The notes: a model not told the origin generated them from the sequence alone. 64,000 nucleotides of DNA from Microbacterium sp. LWS13-1.2 (GCF_040144835.1 NZ_CP151632.1:2852001-2916000); one strand, 5' to 3'. Shown: positions 1-8,370, counted from the stretch's first letter. Translations and numbers: made by a program.

Positions 1-1239
1 TACGCGACGAAGGGCACCGCGTCCAATGAGGAAGAGGCCCAGCCCTTCTACGTGAACGCGCCCTACGGCATCGTGCTCGTACACAACGGCAACCTCACCA
101 ACACGCGCGAGCTCACCGAGGAGCTGTTCCACAAGGATCGTCGCCACCTCAACACGTCGTCCGACACCGAGCTGCTCGTCAACGTGCTGGCGAACGAGCT
201 GCAGGCGTCGATCTCGGGGCTCGAACTCGACCCGACGCAGGTGTTCCAGGCCGTCAACCGTGTGCACGAGCGCGTCGAGGGCTCGTACGCGGCCATCGCC
301 CTGATCGCGGGCTACGGTCTGCTGGCGTTCCGCGACCCGTTCGGCATCCGTCCGCTCATCCTCGGCACGCGCAAGCACGCCGACGGACATTACGAGTGGG
401 TCGTCACGAGCGAGTCGCTGGTGCTCGAGAACGGCGAGTTCGAGATCGTGCGCGACGTCGATCCGGGCGAAGCAGTGTTCATCGACCTCGAGGGCAACCT
501 CCACACGCAGCAGTGCGCCACCGACCCGAAGCTCGTACCGTGCTCGTTCGAGTACGTGTATCTCGCGCGACCCGACTCGGTCATGAACGGCATCTCGGTG
601 TACGAGGCGCGCCTGCGCATGGGCGACCGGCTCGCCGACACCATCGCGAAGTACACCCCGCGCGAGGCGATCGACGTGGTCATGCCCATCCCCGACTCGT
701 CCCGCCCCGCGGCCATGCAGGTGGCGCGCAAGCTGGGCGTGGAGTACCGCGAGGGCTTCTACAAGAACCGCTACGTCGGCCGGACCTTCATCATGCCCGG
801 CCAGGCGGTGCGCAAGAAGAGCGTGCGCCAGAAGCTCAACGCGATGTCGAGCGAGTTCAAGGGCAAGCACGTGCTCCTCATCGACGACTCCATCGTGCGC
901 GGCACGACGTCGAAGGAGATCATCCAGATGGCGCGGGATGCCGGGGCCAAGAGCGTCACGTTCGCCTCGGCGGCGCCGCCCGTGCGCTACCCGCACGTGT
1001 ACGGCATCAACATGCCCTCGCGTCACGAGCTCGTCGCCCACGGCCGCACGATCCCGGAGATCGCGGATGAGCTCGGCGCCGACTTCGTCGTCTACCAGGA
1101 GGTCGACGACCTCAAGGCGGCGATTCTCGAGGGCTCCGACGTCGAGGACCTCGACATGAGTTGCTTCGACGGCCGCTACATCACCGGCACCGTCACCGAC
1201 GAGTATCTCGCCTGGGTGGAGGGCTCGCAGGAGAGCTGA
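1..1239 (+). CDS. purF: Amidophosphoribosyltransferase (5' end outside window)
   Basis: This is the first committed enzyme of purine synthesis. It transfers glutamine amide nitrogen to PRPP to give phosphoribosylamine in the cytosol. The reading frame is open from base 1, so the N-terminal part with the catalytic Cys is missing; 412 residues remain of a protein that is usually about 480-500. Visible landmarks are the glutaminase-domain stretch VHNGNLTN, the segment FRDPFGIRPL, and the C-terminal phosphoribosyltransferase domain with PRPP loop LIDDSIVRGTT. The GTG at 52 is internal and not the start. No purM follows; the next gene is a TetR gene on the other strand. The identification is firm. 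Confidence 0.97.
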   Translation, partial: YATKGTASNEEEAQPFYVNAPYGIVLVHNGNLTNTRELTEELFHKDRRHLNTSSDTELLVNVLANELQASISGLELDPTQVFQAVNRVHERVEGSYAAIALIAGYGLLAFRDPFGIRPLILGTRKHADGHYEWVVTSESLVLENGEFEIVRDVDPGEAVFIDLEGNLHTQQCATDPKLVPCSFEYVYLARPDSVMNGISVYEARLRMGDRLADTIAKYTPREAIDVVMPIPDSSRPAAMQVARKLGVEYREGFYKNRYVGRTFIMPGQAVRKKSVRQKLNAMSSEFKGKHVLLIDDSIVRGTTSKEIIQMARDAGAKSVTFASAAPPVRYPHVYGINMPSRHELVAHGRTIPEIADELGADFVVYQEVDDLKAAILEGSDVEDLDMSCFDGRYITGTVTDEYLAWVEGSQES

Positions 1240-1276
1240 CGGCTCGGGTCCAGGGTTGGCGACTTCGTTGGGCTCG

Positions 1277-1436
1277 ACGCGTTTCGTCTCGCTTCGCTCG
1301 CTCAACGACCGGTTCGGCTGTTCGGTCCCGGTCGTTGAGCGAGTGAGGAACGAGCGAGACGACACGCCCTGGGCTCGGCTGTTCGGTCCCGGTCGTTGAG
1401 CGAGTGAGGAACGAGCGAGACGAAACGCCCTGAGCG
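1277..1436. repeat. Family A inverted/tandem repeat (CGTTGAGCGAG type)
   Basis: A left arm (CGTTTCGTCTCGC...CTCAACGACCGG) faces a right arm (CCGGTCGTTGAGCGAG...GCGAGACG). The right-hand unit is then repeated with a 61-bp period (1315-1375 and 1376-1436), with essentially one difference. Related sequence occurs at 11094-11151 and 32143-32250. It lies just after purF and could fold as a strong hairpin, so it may also end transcription. Confidence 0.85.
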
Positions 1437-1465
1437 CGGCGGCTGCGGCGGCTCGGCGGTGCGGA

Positions 1466-2068
1466 TCAGGCGGGAAGGATGACCCGCACCTGACGGCGGA
1501 TGTCGTCCACGATCTCGTCGACCGAGAGGGCGATGTTCACGGTGGCCGCCATGCTGACGAACATGATGGCGGAGATCACGTGCGCGAGCGTGGCCGCATC
1601 GTCCTGGCCCGTGCGCTGGTCGCGCTGCAGGACGGCCGCGACCGCCTCCTCGGTCTGAACCGTGAGGGCGAGAGCTTCGCGGTGGTAGGGCTCTTCGGGA
1701 TCGCCGAAGACGATCTCGCGCAGGTAGGTGCGCCCATTGTCGATCTGCACCCGGTTGCACTCGACGACCGGGCGGATGATCGTGATCACCGCCTCGAGCG
1801 GGTCCGCCACGGCCTCCGCGGCGGCGCGCCCTTCGGCCAGTGCGTCGACGTAGCTGGAGTTCTGCACCAGGAGGAGCAGCTCGCCCTTGTTTTTGGCGTA
1901 CAGGAACAGCGTCCCCGTGCCGATGTCGGCCTTGTCGGCGATCTGCTGGGTCGTGACCTCGTCGACGCCGTGCTCGGTGAAGAGCTCTCGGGCCGCGGCC
2001 GTGATGCGCTGGAGCTTGTCCTGCTTGTTGCGCTCGCGTCGACCGACCGGCTGGGTCTCGATGGCCAT
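1466..2068 (-). CDS. TetR/AcrR family transcriptional regulator
   Basis: A 200-residue one-domain regulator. The N-terminal HTH is at about residues 30-60 (TTQQIADKADIGTGTLFLYA), followed by a helical ligand-binding domain that I cannot assign to a ligand. The ATG is preceded by GGAGG at good spacing. A palindrome at 2103-2122 just upstream is a likely autoregulatory operator. The two genes upstream on the same strand are both broken, so the regulator may have outlived its targets. Confidence 0.9.
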   Translation of the reverse strand: MAIETQPVGRRERNKQDKLQRITAAARELFTEHGVDEVTTQQIADKADIGTGTLFLYAKNKGELLLLVQNSSYVDALAEGRAAAEAVADPLEAVITIIRPVVECNRVQIDNGRTYLREIVFGDPEEPYHREALALTVQTEEAVAAVLQRDQRTGQDDAATLAHVISAIMFVSMAATVNIALSVDEIVDDIRRQVRVILPA

Positions 2069-2102
2069 GGCGTGATCCTCCGGGGTGCAGACGTCGGCTG
2101 AC

Positions 2103-2122
2103 TTTCTGATTATAGTCAGAAA
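2103..2122. promoter_or_regulatory. Palindromic operator upstream of TetR gene
   Basis: TTTCTGA-TTATAG-TCAGAAA is a perfect inverted repeat with 7-bp arms in an AT-rich spot of a GC-rich region, 35 bp before the TetR start. The position and symmetry fit a TetR dimer site; this is inferred from sequence only. Confidence 0.65.
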
Positions 2123-2164
2123 TAGGTGGACTTCGGTGTCTGCTGCCCGGGCGGCATCACCGGC

Positions 2165-2752
2165 CTACTCCCGGTAGTGCGGAAGGATGACGCCGGCGCT
2201 GACGTACGTCAGCGCTGCGGAGACGTCGTAGGCGTGGATCGCCGAGACGTGCGGTGCGAGCGCGCTCGAGATCCTCTCGACCCCGCGGCTCGCGAAGAAC
2301 GCTGCGCGCGCTCCCCGGTCGTCGAAGCCGAGCATGACGGAGGCGTGGCAGCGCTGATCCGCGGGGTTGTCGTGGGCGACGTCCGGCGTGTCCCAGAGCT
2401 TCTCGTTCCAGGGCAGGAACATCTGGGTACGCAGCTCCCGGAGCGCGCCGGTGCCGGCGAGCGCGGGCGCGAGGTCTCCGGTGACGAACTTCCGGAAGGC
2501 GCGTCCGCCGACGTCCGCCCGCCGCCACAGGTAGACGAGGGCGCGCGCCCCCGGCCGAGTGGCCGGCCAGAGTCCGGGGTTGCGCTCGGCGAGGTGGATC
2601 TGCCGATACTCCGCGAGCCCGGGAGTCGCCGAGATGATCCCCGAGTGTGGGTCCCGCCAGTAGTCCATGCCGGTCTGGCGCGGATGGTCGGTGCGGACCC
2701 ACTGCAGGATCGATCACGCGAGGGGCTTTCTCTTGAAGGCTGCGGCGCTCAT
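2165..2752 (-). pseudogene. EthD-like protein, interrupted by an early stop
   Basis: The open part (ATG at 2668, 167 residues) starts at MDYWRDPHSGIISATPG, which resembles the W-x-x-x-H ... PGL-x-x-Y-x-x-H pattern of EthD-like alpha-beta barrel proteins. The same frame continues upstream as LQWVRTDHPRQTG to an in-frame TGA at 2714-2716. Twelve codons further upstream is an ATG at 2752 with a good GAGAGGAA ribosome site. The natural start therefore seems to be 2752 and codon 13 is now a stop. A shortened protein from 2668 is possible, but it would lack the conserved beginning and no ribosome site is obvious there. The neighbouring hydrolase gene is also degenerate. Confidence 0.7.
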
Positions 2753-2785
2753 GTGCTCATTCCTCTCGATGACTCGGGATGCCGG

Positions 2786-3060
2786 TCAGCGGGCGAGGAA
2801 GCCGACGGCGACGGGCGCGAACTGCTGGTGGAACGGGAAGTTGCCGCCGTGTCCGGAGTCCTAGTAGATGACCAGTTCGGATCCCTTGATACGGCGGTGC
2901 AGGTCTTCCGTGAGCACGGATGGCACCATGCGGTCGTTGTCGCCGTTGGCGATCTTGTCGAAAGCCAGCCCTTGGATGAATGCGTAGGCGTCATCGGCCA
3001 TGGCTTCGACGCTGTCCGGCACCTCGCCGGTGGAGCCGCCGACGCCCCGGTACGGTCGGG
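2786..3060 (-). pseudogene. Alpha/beta hydrolase remnant (core deleted, in-frame stop)
   Basis: One frame reads RGVGGSTGEVPDSVEAMADD, then AYAFIQGLAFDKI, and joins directly to ANGDNDRMVPSVLTEDLHRR and GSELVIY-stop-DSGHGGNFPF, ending FLAR-stop at 2786. This is the pre-nucleophile strand and then the Asp/His end of an alpha/beta hydrolase. The nucleophile-elbow core, about 130-150 residues in the family, is absent. A TAG at 2861-2863 breaks the ELVIYxDSGH motif. No convincing N-terminus is seen, so the left boundary is approximate. It is non-functional as it stands. Confidence 0.75.
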
Positions 3061-3199
3061 TGCGCCATCGAGATCGATGCGAGTTCGCTCAAGTATGAGT
3101 AAATTCAGTAAGAAGATCAATGGCTCGCAGGCGCCGACCGGCAGGATGCGGGGCTGCGGGCCCGAGCCGGTGGCTTCCCGGCCCACCTAGGGTTGATGG

Positions 3200-4450
3200 G
3201 TGAGCTCCCCCTCGTCCCGACCCCTCTGGCAGGGGCGAGCGCTCGCCCTCGTGGGCATCGTGCTGTTCGCCTTCTCACTGCGCTCGGCAGTCGCATCGCT
3301 GTCGCCGCTGTACGACCACATCGCGGTCGACTTCGACGTGCCGGCCTCGGTGATCGGCCTCATCGGCACTGCACCGCCGGTCTGCTACGCCGTGTTCGGC
3401 CTCCTCACGCCGGCCCTGGAACGGCGGTTCGGGCTCGAACGGCTGGCCGTCGTGGCGATGGTCGTCGTGGGGCTCGGACTGATCGTCCGCAGCCTCGCAC
3501 CGGGCGCCGGTCTGCTGCTGACCGGCACGGCTCTGATCTTCGCCGCGGTCGGCGTGGGCAACATCCTGCTGCCGCCGCTCGTGAAGCGGTACTTCCCCGA
3601 CCGCGTCGGCCTGATGACGACCGTCTACTCGACGACGATGGCGCTCGCGACCTTCCTACCGCCCCTCGTTGCCGTGCCGGTCGCGGATGCCTCGGACTGG
3701 CACGTCTCGCTGGGGCTCTGGGCCGTCTTCGCTCTGGTGGCCACCGTGCCGTGGGTCGGACTGGCCGTACGCCACGCCGCCGCCGAGAAGAGCCGCGCAG
3801 CAGCGGCATCCGACGACGACATCGAGCAGCCCAGTCCCCGCGCCTTCGGACGCATGTGGCGGTTGCCGATCGCATGGGCGCTGCTCGTGGGCTTCGCCGT
3901 GGCGAGCACCCTCGCCTACACGGCGTTCGCGTGGCTGCCGACGATGCTCGTCGACATCGCGGGCGTCACGCCCGCTGTGGCCGGGGTGCTGCTGGCGCTG
4001 TTCGGTTTCATGGGCCTGCCCGCGTCACTGGCCGTGCCTCTGCTGGTCACGCGGGCCGGCGCGACGCGCGCGCTCGTCAGCGTCGCCGTCGGGACGGGCC
4101 TGGCGGGCATCGCGGGCCTTCTCTTCGCGCCGACCGCCGCGCCGTGGCTGTGGGTCGCGCTGTTCGGCCTCGCGCCGCTGCTGTTCCCGATGATCCTGGT
4201 GCTTCTGGGCCTGCGCACCCGCACCCACGAGGGCGCGGTGGCGCTCAGCGGCTTCGTGCAGAGCGGCGGCTACGCGATCGCGGCGCTCTTCCCCGTCGGC
4301 ATCGGGCTCCTCCACGACGCGACCGACTCGTGGACCGCCCCGCTCATCGTGCTGGCCGCCGTGGTCGCCGCAGCGATCCCCGCCGGCGTCGTGGCGGCGC
4401 AGCCGCACAACGTCGAGGACGACTGGGAGCGGCGACACGGCGCCTGGTGA
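3200..4450 (+). CDS. MFS transporter, CynX/NimT-like
   Basis: A 416-residue inner-membrane protein with about 12 hydrophobic segments. The family includes cyanate and nitroimidazole transporters of the major facilitator superfamily. The early motif FSLRSAVASLSPLYD and the GNILLPPLVKRYFPDR segment are typical of CynX-like proteins. The start is GTG, just after a weak purine stretch. The gene stands alone on this strand; upstream is the hydrolase remnant. No substrate can be assigned from the sequence. Confidence 0.85.
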   Translation: MSSPSSRPLWQGRALALVGIVLFAFSLRSAVASLSPLYDHIAVDFDVPASVIGLIGTAPPVCYAVFGLLTPALERRFGLERLAVVAMVVVGLGLIVRSLAPGAGLLLTGTALIFAAVGVGNILLPPLVKRYFPDRVGLMTTVYSTTMALATFLPPLVAVPVADASDWHVSLGLWAVFALVATVPWVGLAVRHAAAEKSRAAAASDDDIEQPSPRAFGRMWRLPIAWALLVGFAVASTLAYTAFAWLPTMLVDIAGVTPAVAGVLLALFGFMGLPASLAVPLLVTRAGATRALVSVAVGTGLAGIAGLLFAPTAAPWLWVALFGLAPLLFPMILVLLGLRTRTHEGAVALSGFVQSGGYAIAALFPVGIGLLHDATDSWTAPLIVLAAVVAAAIPAGVVAAQPHNVEDDWERRHGAW

Positions 4451-4664
4451 GGGATTCGTCGTCCGTCGGCCAAGCCGCGGCGCCGTCGCACGGTGTGCCG
4501 TCACGCGCGCTCGAGCGGGTCGCCGCTGGAGGTCGCGCCGAGAGCCCAGCGGTCGATGGTGCGCTCTGCGCACGCCGAATGACCGCACGCCCAAGAGCCG
4601 CGCTGCGCGCGGCACCAGGCCTCGACCGGTCAGCTCACCGGGAAGGTGACCGCTGTGCGAGTCG

Positions 4665-4859
4665 TTACGCCTGCGACGACGAGACAGGCGAGGTCTCGTC
4701 CTCGTCTTCGTCGTTGTACTGGTCGGCCCACTTGTCGACGAACTCGTCTTCATGGTGACCGAGCTCGCGCTCGAGTGCCGAGTAGTTCACGTTGTACGTG
4801 TCGTACTTCAGCTCACGGGCGATCTTGGTGTGCTTCGCCTTCTGACGGCCACGCCCCAT
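4665..4859 (-). CDS. DUF3073 family protein
   Basis: A 64-residue actinobacterial protein of unknown function that starts MGRGRQKAKHTKIARELKY and ends in an acidic, serine-rich tail. I place the start at 4859 rather than the longer ATG at 4874, because MGRGRQKAK is the conserved beginning of the family and an AGGGG ribosome site precedes it. The basic head and acidic tail suggest nucleic-acid or protein contacts, but no role is established. It is transcribed away from the stress-protein gene, with about 165 bp between the starts. Confidence 0.9.
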   Translation of the reverse strand: MGRGRQKAKHTKIARELKYDTYNVNYSALERELGHHEDEFVDKWADQYNDEDEDETSPVSSSQA

Positions 4860-5026
4860 GCGAGACCCCCTCATTTAAGGTCGCGGGCTATCTGCGGGCT
4901 CTGGGCCACGCAAACCCGGGCATTCACGAATCCGGCTTCGAACCGGTAAGAGTAGCATTCAGGATAACACGGAGCCCCGGTAGCCCGGCGGCTGCGGCCC
5001 CACCGGCGTAGGAGGAGTGCGGACAT

Positions 5027-5566
5027 ATGACCGATGAGGCATCCGAGCCCGAAGGCGATGCGACGAGTGACGAGAGCCTCCACGGCGCCGTGATCGTGGG
5101 AGTGATCCCCGACCAGTCCACGCGCGTCCTGAAGGAGGGGGCTCGCTACGCGAAGCTGTTCCAGGTGCCGCTGGTCGTGGTCCACGTCGACGTGACGCGC
5201 TTCGTCACGTACGAAGACCCCGACGGGTACATCCACTCCGCGCCGATCGACATCAACATCGCGGCTGGCGAGGGTGAGCTCGCGAAGGTGCAGGATGCCG
5301 CGGCATCCGTCCTCGGTGATGCCGGGCCGCGGTGGACCGTCCGCCAGCTGGTCGGCGACCCCGCGATGGCGATCAAGCACTTCGCCGACCAGATCGACGC
5401 CCGGCTGATCGTCGTCGGCACGCGCAAGCGCGGTTTCGGCGAGTCGGTCCGTGAGTTCTTCACCGGCTCGGTCGGCGTGCGCCTGGCGCACCGGCAGCAC
5501 CGCTCGATCCTGATCGTGCCGCTCGGGGAGCCCGTGCCCGACGACGAGGAGATCTGGCCCGCCTGA
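5027..5566 (+). CDS. Universal stress protein (UspA family)
   Basis: A 179-residue single Usp domain preceded by about 18 acidic residues. The C-terminal nucleotide loop is seen as VVGTRKRGFGE ... TGSVGVRLAHR ... SILIVP, the G-x2-G-x9-G-S type pattern of ATP-binding Usp proteins. Usp proteins act in the cytosol in stress and dormancy responses, but the exact role here is unknown. A strong hairpin at 5588-5619 ends the transcript. Confidence 0.92.
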   Translation: MTDEASEPEGDATSDESLHGAVIVGVIPDQSTRVLKEGARYAKLFQVPLVVVHVDVTRFVTYEDPDGYIHSAPIDINIAAGEGELAKVQDAAASVLGDAGPRWTVRQLVGDPAMAIKHFADQIDARLIVVGTRKRGFGESVREFFTGSVGVRLAHRQHRSILIVPLGEPVPDDEEIWPA

Positions 5567-5587
5567 GCGGGTCTTTGCACGACGCAG

Positions 5588-5619
5588 AAGGGTGGCCCCG
5601 CCGAGGCGGGACCACCCTT
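5588..5619. terminator. Bidirectional hairpin terminator
   Basis: AAGGGTGGCCCCGCC pairs with GCGGGACCACCCTT around a GAG loop, with one mismatch. It lies between the convergent usp and padR genes. Confidence 0.85.
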
Positions 5620-5659
5620 CGTGCTTCCGTGAGGGACTGCGCGAGCCGGATGCCGCGGC

Positions 5660-6268
5660 TCAGCCGCGCAGGGTGCGTGTGATGTCGCGGGCGACGCGGT
5701 CGAGCTCGCTCGCGACCTGGTCGACGAGGGAAGCGGCGAGCTCGCCGCCTCGCGCCACGTGCACGCGGACGTCGCCGCGGACGTTCGCGCGGAACTCGTT
5801 GACCACGGCGTCGAGCCGCTGCATCTGCTCGCGGCTGCGCACGCGCGGGTCGTCCTCGCCGGACGGCTGCGGCGTCGTCTTGCGCTCCTCGCGAGAGGCG
5901 GCAGCCAGGTCGGCGCGCAGGCTCTTCATCGCCTCGCGGACGCTTCCGCGCACCTCGTCGGCGATGAGACGCACCGAGTCGGCCAGCCCGGCCTCGATGC
6001 CCTCGAGGTCGCCCGCGCGCGACTGGACCTCGGCGTGGCCCGCCTCGGTGATCGCGTACACGGTCTTGCGGCCCTCGACGGACTTGGTCACGAGCCCCTC
6101 CTCTTCGAGCTTCGCCAGACGTGGATAGATGGTGCCGGCGCTCGGAGTGTAGGTGCCCCCGGTGCGGTCCGACAGAGCCTGCATGATGTCGTAGCCGTGG
6201 CGCGGCCCTTCATCGAGCAGGTTCAGCAGATACAGGCGCAGATCGCCGTGCGAGAAGACCGGAGTCAT
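5660..6268 (-). CDS. PadR family transcriptional regulator
   Basis: A 202-residue repressor-type protein. The N-terminal winged helix is clear: LLDEGPRHGYDIMQAL, TYTPSAGTIYPRLAKLEEEG and the wing at GRKTVYAIT. A long charged helical C-terminal region for dimerization follows. I prefer ATG 6268 over GTG 6271 because an AGGAG lies 7 bases upstream. The ATG overlaps the stop of the DUF4097 gene by one base (TGATG), so the two are translationally coupled. Paired palindromes at 7320-7362 in the promoter of the operon are probable binding sites. Confidence 0.93.
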   Translation of the reverse strand: MTPVFSHGDLRLYLLNLLDEGPRHGYDIMQALSDRTGGTYTPSAGTIYPRLAKLEEEGLVTKSVEGRKTVYAITEAGHAEVQSRAGDLEGIEAGLADSVRLIADEVRGSVREAMKSLRADLAAASREERKTTPQPSGEDDPRVRSREQMQRLDAVVNEFRANVRGDVRVHVARGGELAASLVDQVASELDRVARDITRTLRG

Positions 6269-7281
6269 CACACTTCTCCTCGGTCGAAGCCGGCCGCCGC
6301 TTCGCGCGCGGTCGACTCGTCGCCGGCGGCCTCGCCGGAGGCGGCGTCCGGCGCAGGGGCGGTCGTCGGCTCGGGCTCTGCGGGCGCGGCCGGGTCCATG
6401 CGCCCGGAGGCGCCGGGCGACGCGTCAGCCACACCTGGAGCGGGCGCGGAATCCGCCACAGGAGCGGCAGCGCGGCGCAGCACGGTGATGTCGCCCGACA
6501 CGCTGTGCGCGCGGACGTCGGCGAAGCTGCCACTGAGCTCGCCGACCGAGCCGGCGTAGTTGGTGGTCGGGCCGGTGCCGTTGCCGCGGCGCACGACGCC
6601 GTCGACCTGGACGCGGCCGCTGACGCTGCGGATGACGTAGTTGGCCGGGTAGCCCTCATCGAGGCGCACGGTCGAACTGCCGCTGACGGTGTTGAGACCG
6701 ACCGAGAGGATGTCGCCGGTCGAGTCGACAAGCACGGCGCCCGACACGGTGTCGATGGTGGCCTTGCGCAGCGTGCCCGTCGCGGCGACGTCGCCCGAGA
6801 CGCTGTTGGCGTTGAGCGCGCCGACGAGCTCGCGCACCTGCACGTCGCCCGATACCGCGTTGACCGAGAGGTCGCCGGTGAGGCCGTCGACGATGATGTC
6901 GCCCGAGACGGTGTTGAGCGAGGCGTCGCCGCGCAGGCCCGAGACGAGGGCGCTGGCGCTGACGACCCCGAGGGTCAGAACGACATCGCGGGGGACCGCG
7001 ACGCTGATCTCGGCCTTGGGGCCGCCGGCTCCGAAGTTGCGGAACACCTCGAGGAAGTTGTCCCAGCGCAGCTGCGGGTGGTCGATCTCGACGTGGTCCT
7101 CGGCGACCTCGATGCGGAGGTCCTTGACGGTGACGTCGTGCACTTCGATGCGGATGCCGGGCTCGTCGTGGGCGATCACGTCGATCTGTCCGCCGACGAG
7201 TCCGATCTTGAGCGTGCGCACGGTCTCGATGTCGATGACGCGCGTCTCGCCCGGGTGGATGATCCACTTCTCCAGGGTCAT
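6268..7281 (-). CDS. DUF4097 beta-helix adhesin-like protein
   Basis: A 337-residue protein with repeated SVSGD/TVSGD units (for example NTVSGDIIV, NAVSGDVQV, NSVSGDVAA), which form a right-handed beta-helix in DUF4097/DUF4098 proteins. The last 50 residues are Ala/Pro-rich and low in complexity. The start at 7281 (MTLEKWIIHPGE) is supported by GCAGGAG seven bases before it; a longer frame upstream is spurious and runs through the operator and repeat. No signal peptide or membrane segment is seen. It is co-transcribed with the PadR gene, the usual arrangement for this family. Its biochemical role is unknown. Confidence 0.9.
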   Translation of the reverse strand: MTLEKWIIHPGETRVIDIETVRTLKIGLVGGQIDVIAHDEPGIRIEVHDVTVKDLRIEVAEDHVEIDHPQLRWDNFLEVFRNFGAGGPKAEISVAVPRDVVLTLGVVSASALVSGLRGDASLNTVSGDIIVDGLTGDLSVNAVSGDVQVRELVGALNANSVSGDVAATGTLRKATIDTVSGAVLVDSTGDILSVGLNTVSGSSTVRLDEGYPANYVIRSVSGRVQVDGVVRRGNGTGPTTNYAGSVGELSGSFADVRAHSVSGDITVLRRAAAPVADSAPAPGVADASPGASGRMDPAAPAEPEPTTAPAPDAASGEAAGDESTAREAAAGFDRGEV

Positions 7282-7319
7282 GACTGTTTCTCCTGCGTAT
7301 CTCTGGGGGTGATGCGTAT

Positions 7320-7376
7320 CGCGATATATCGCGTATGTGCAGAGTAACACGATATATCGCGTATCTGTCAAGGGTG
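7320..7376 (-). promoter_or_regulatory. DUF4097-padR promoter with paired palindromic operators
   Basis: CGCGATATATCGCG at 7320-7333 is a perfect palindrome. ACGATATATCGCGT at 7349-7362 holds a second copy of the CGATATATCG core, with centres 28 bp apart. On the minus strand a TTGACA lies at 7371-7366, and the upstream operator fills the space just after it, where a repressor would block polymerase. PadR is the obvious candidate; the -10 element is weak. Confidence 0.75.
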
Positions 7377-7399
7377 CGTTCCAGATCTTCAGGTTGTTC

Positions 7400-7474
7400 C
7401 GGGTTTGGGGCGCACCGCGAACACTTGGGGCGCGCGCCGTGCGCCCCAAGTGTTCGCGACGCGCCCCAAACCTG
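7400..7474. repeat. Family B nested palindrome (GTTTGGGGCGC type)
   Basis: The outer arms are GGTTTGGGGCGC and GCGCCCCAAACC. The inner arms CGCGAACACTTGGGGCGC and GCGCCCCAAGTGTTCGCG are an exact 18-bp inverted repeat. Together they could form a very stable hairpin between two divergent genes. Similar copies lie at 59001-59075 and 63257-63393. Confidence 0.85.
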
Positions 7475-7493
7475 CAAAGGAGTGGATGCCGGT

Positions 7494-7518
7494 GGTTGAC
7501 CTTGACGCAACGTCAACC
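7494..7518 (+). promoter_or_regulatory. MerR/TipA-type operator-promoter
   Basis: Inverted arms GGTTGAC (7494-7500) and GTCAACC (7512-7518) surround the likely -35 region (TTGACC) ahead of the MerR gene. A symmetric site within a long -35/-10 spacer is normal for MerR activators, so autoregulation is likely. The -10 is not clear. Confidence 0.65.
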
Positions 7519-7554
7519 TTTACCGTGGTGAGCGAACCACGAGAGGAGGGCGAC

Positions 7555-8343
7555 ATGGACGAGCAGGAATGGTCTATCCAGCAGATCGCGAAACTGGCGG
7601 GCACCACCAGCCGGACGCTCCGCCACTACGACGACATCGGGTTGCTGCCGCCGTCGAGCATCGGCCACAACGGCTACCGCTACTACGACCGGACGGCACT
7701 CGTGCGGCTGCAGCGCATCCTGCTGCTGCGCGAGCTCGGGCTGGGGCTCCCCCAGATCGCCGACGTGCTCGAACGCGAGACCGCCGAGGAGTCGGCTCTC
7801 GAGGCCCACCTGGCGTGGCTCCGCCAGGAGCAGGACCGGCTGACGCGGCAGATCGCGTCGGTGCAGAACACCATCGAAGCACTGAGAGGAGGTGAAGGAC
7901 TGATGGCAGAGAACATGTTCGACGGCTTCGACCACACGCAGTACAAGGACGAGGTCGAGGACCGCTGGGGCAAGAAGGCGTACGCCGACAGCGACCGCTG
8001 GTGGCGCTCGATGAGCGCCGACGAGAAGGCCGCGTGGCAAGAGCGCGTCGCCGACCTCGGCCGGGAATGGATCGCGGCCGCGGAGGCCGGGATCGCCCCC
8101 GACAGCGACGAGGCTCAGGCGCTCGCGAAGCGCCACGTCGAGTGGTTGACCGGGATCCCGGGAACGCCGGCCGCTGCGGCCGGCTCCGGCGGTGGAGACA
8201 TCAAGGGCTACGTGCTGGGTCTCGGCGAGATGTACGTGGCCGATCCGCGCTTCGGCGCCAACTACGCGACGAGCGAGGGCGGCACCCACGGCGCCGAGTT
8301 CGTCCGCGACGCGCTCCGCGTGTACGCGGAGGCGCAGCTCTAG
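7555..8343 (+). CDS. MerR family regulator with TipAS ligand domain
   Basis: A 262-residue protein. Residues 1-75 form the MerR winged helix (WSIQQIAKLAGTTSRTLRHY, GLLPPSS, GYRYYD), residues 78-110 a coiled-coil dimerization helix, and residues 117-262 a TipAS antibiotic-recognition domain (FDGFDHTQYKDEVEDRWG, W-rich). In Streptomyces TipA, thiopeptides bind covalently to this domain and activate transcription; that is family knowledge, and the ligand here is unknown. The start at 7555 has GAGGAGGG upstream. A second ribosome site with ATG at 7903 could make the ligand domain alone. Confidence 0.92.
   Translation: MDEQEWSIQQIAKLAGTTSRTLRHYDDIGLLPPSSIGHNGYRYYDRTALVRLQRILLLRELGLGLPQIADVLERETAEESALEAHLAWLRQEQDRLTRQIASVQNTIEALRGGEGLMAENMFDGFDHTQYKDEVEDRWGKKAYADSDRWWRSMSADEKAAWQERVADLGREWIAAAEAGIAPDSDEAQALAKRHVEWLTGIPGTPAAAAGSGGGDIKGYVLGLGEMYVADPRFGANYATSEGGTHGAEFVRDALRVYAEAQL
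7887..7905 (+). promoter_or_regulatory. Internal ribosome site and ATG for a TipAS-like short form
   Basis: AGGAGGTG at 7887-7894 lies 8 bases before an in-frame ATG at 7903 (codon 117), exactly where the TipAS domain begins. Streptomyces tipA also makes long and short products, so the same dual output is inferred. Confidence 0.6.
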
Positions 8344-8370
8344 TCCGCGGACAGCCCCCAGCAAGACAGA

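Noticed and set aside
4451..4664. Gene between the MFS and DUF3073 genes
   Set aside because: Both strands give only Arg-rich frames without a ribosome site or family similarity.
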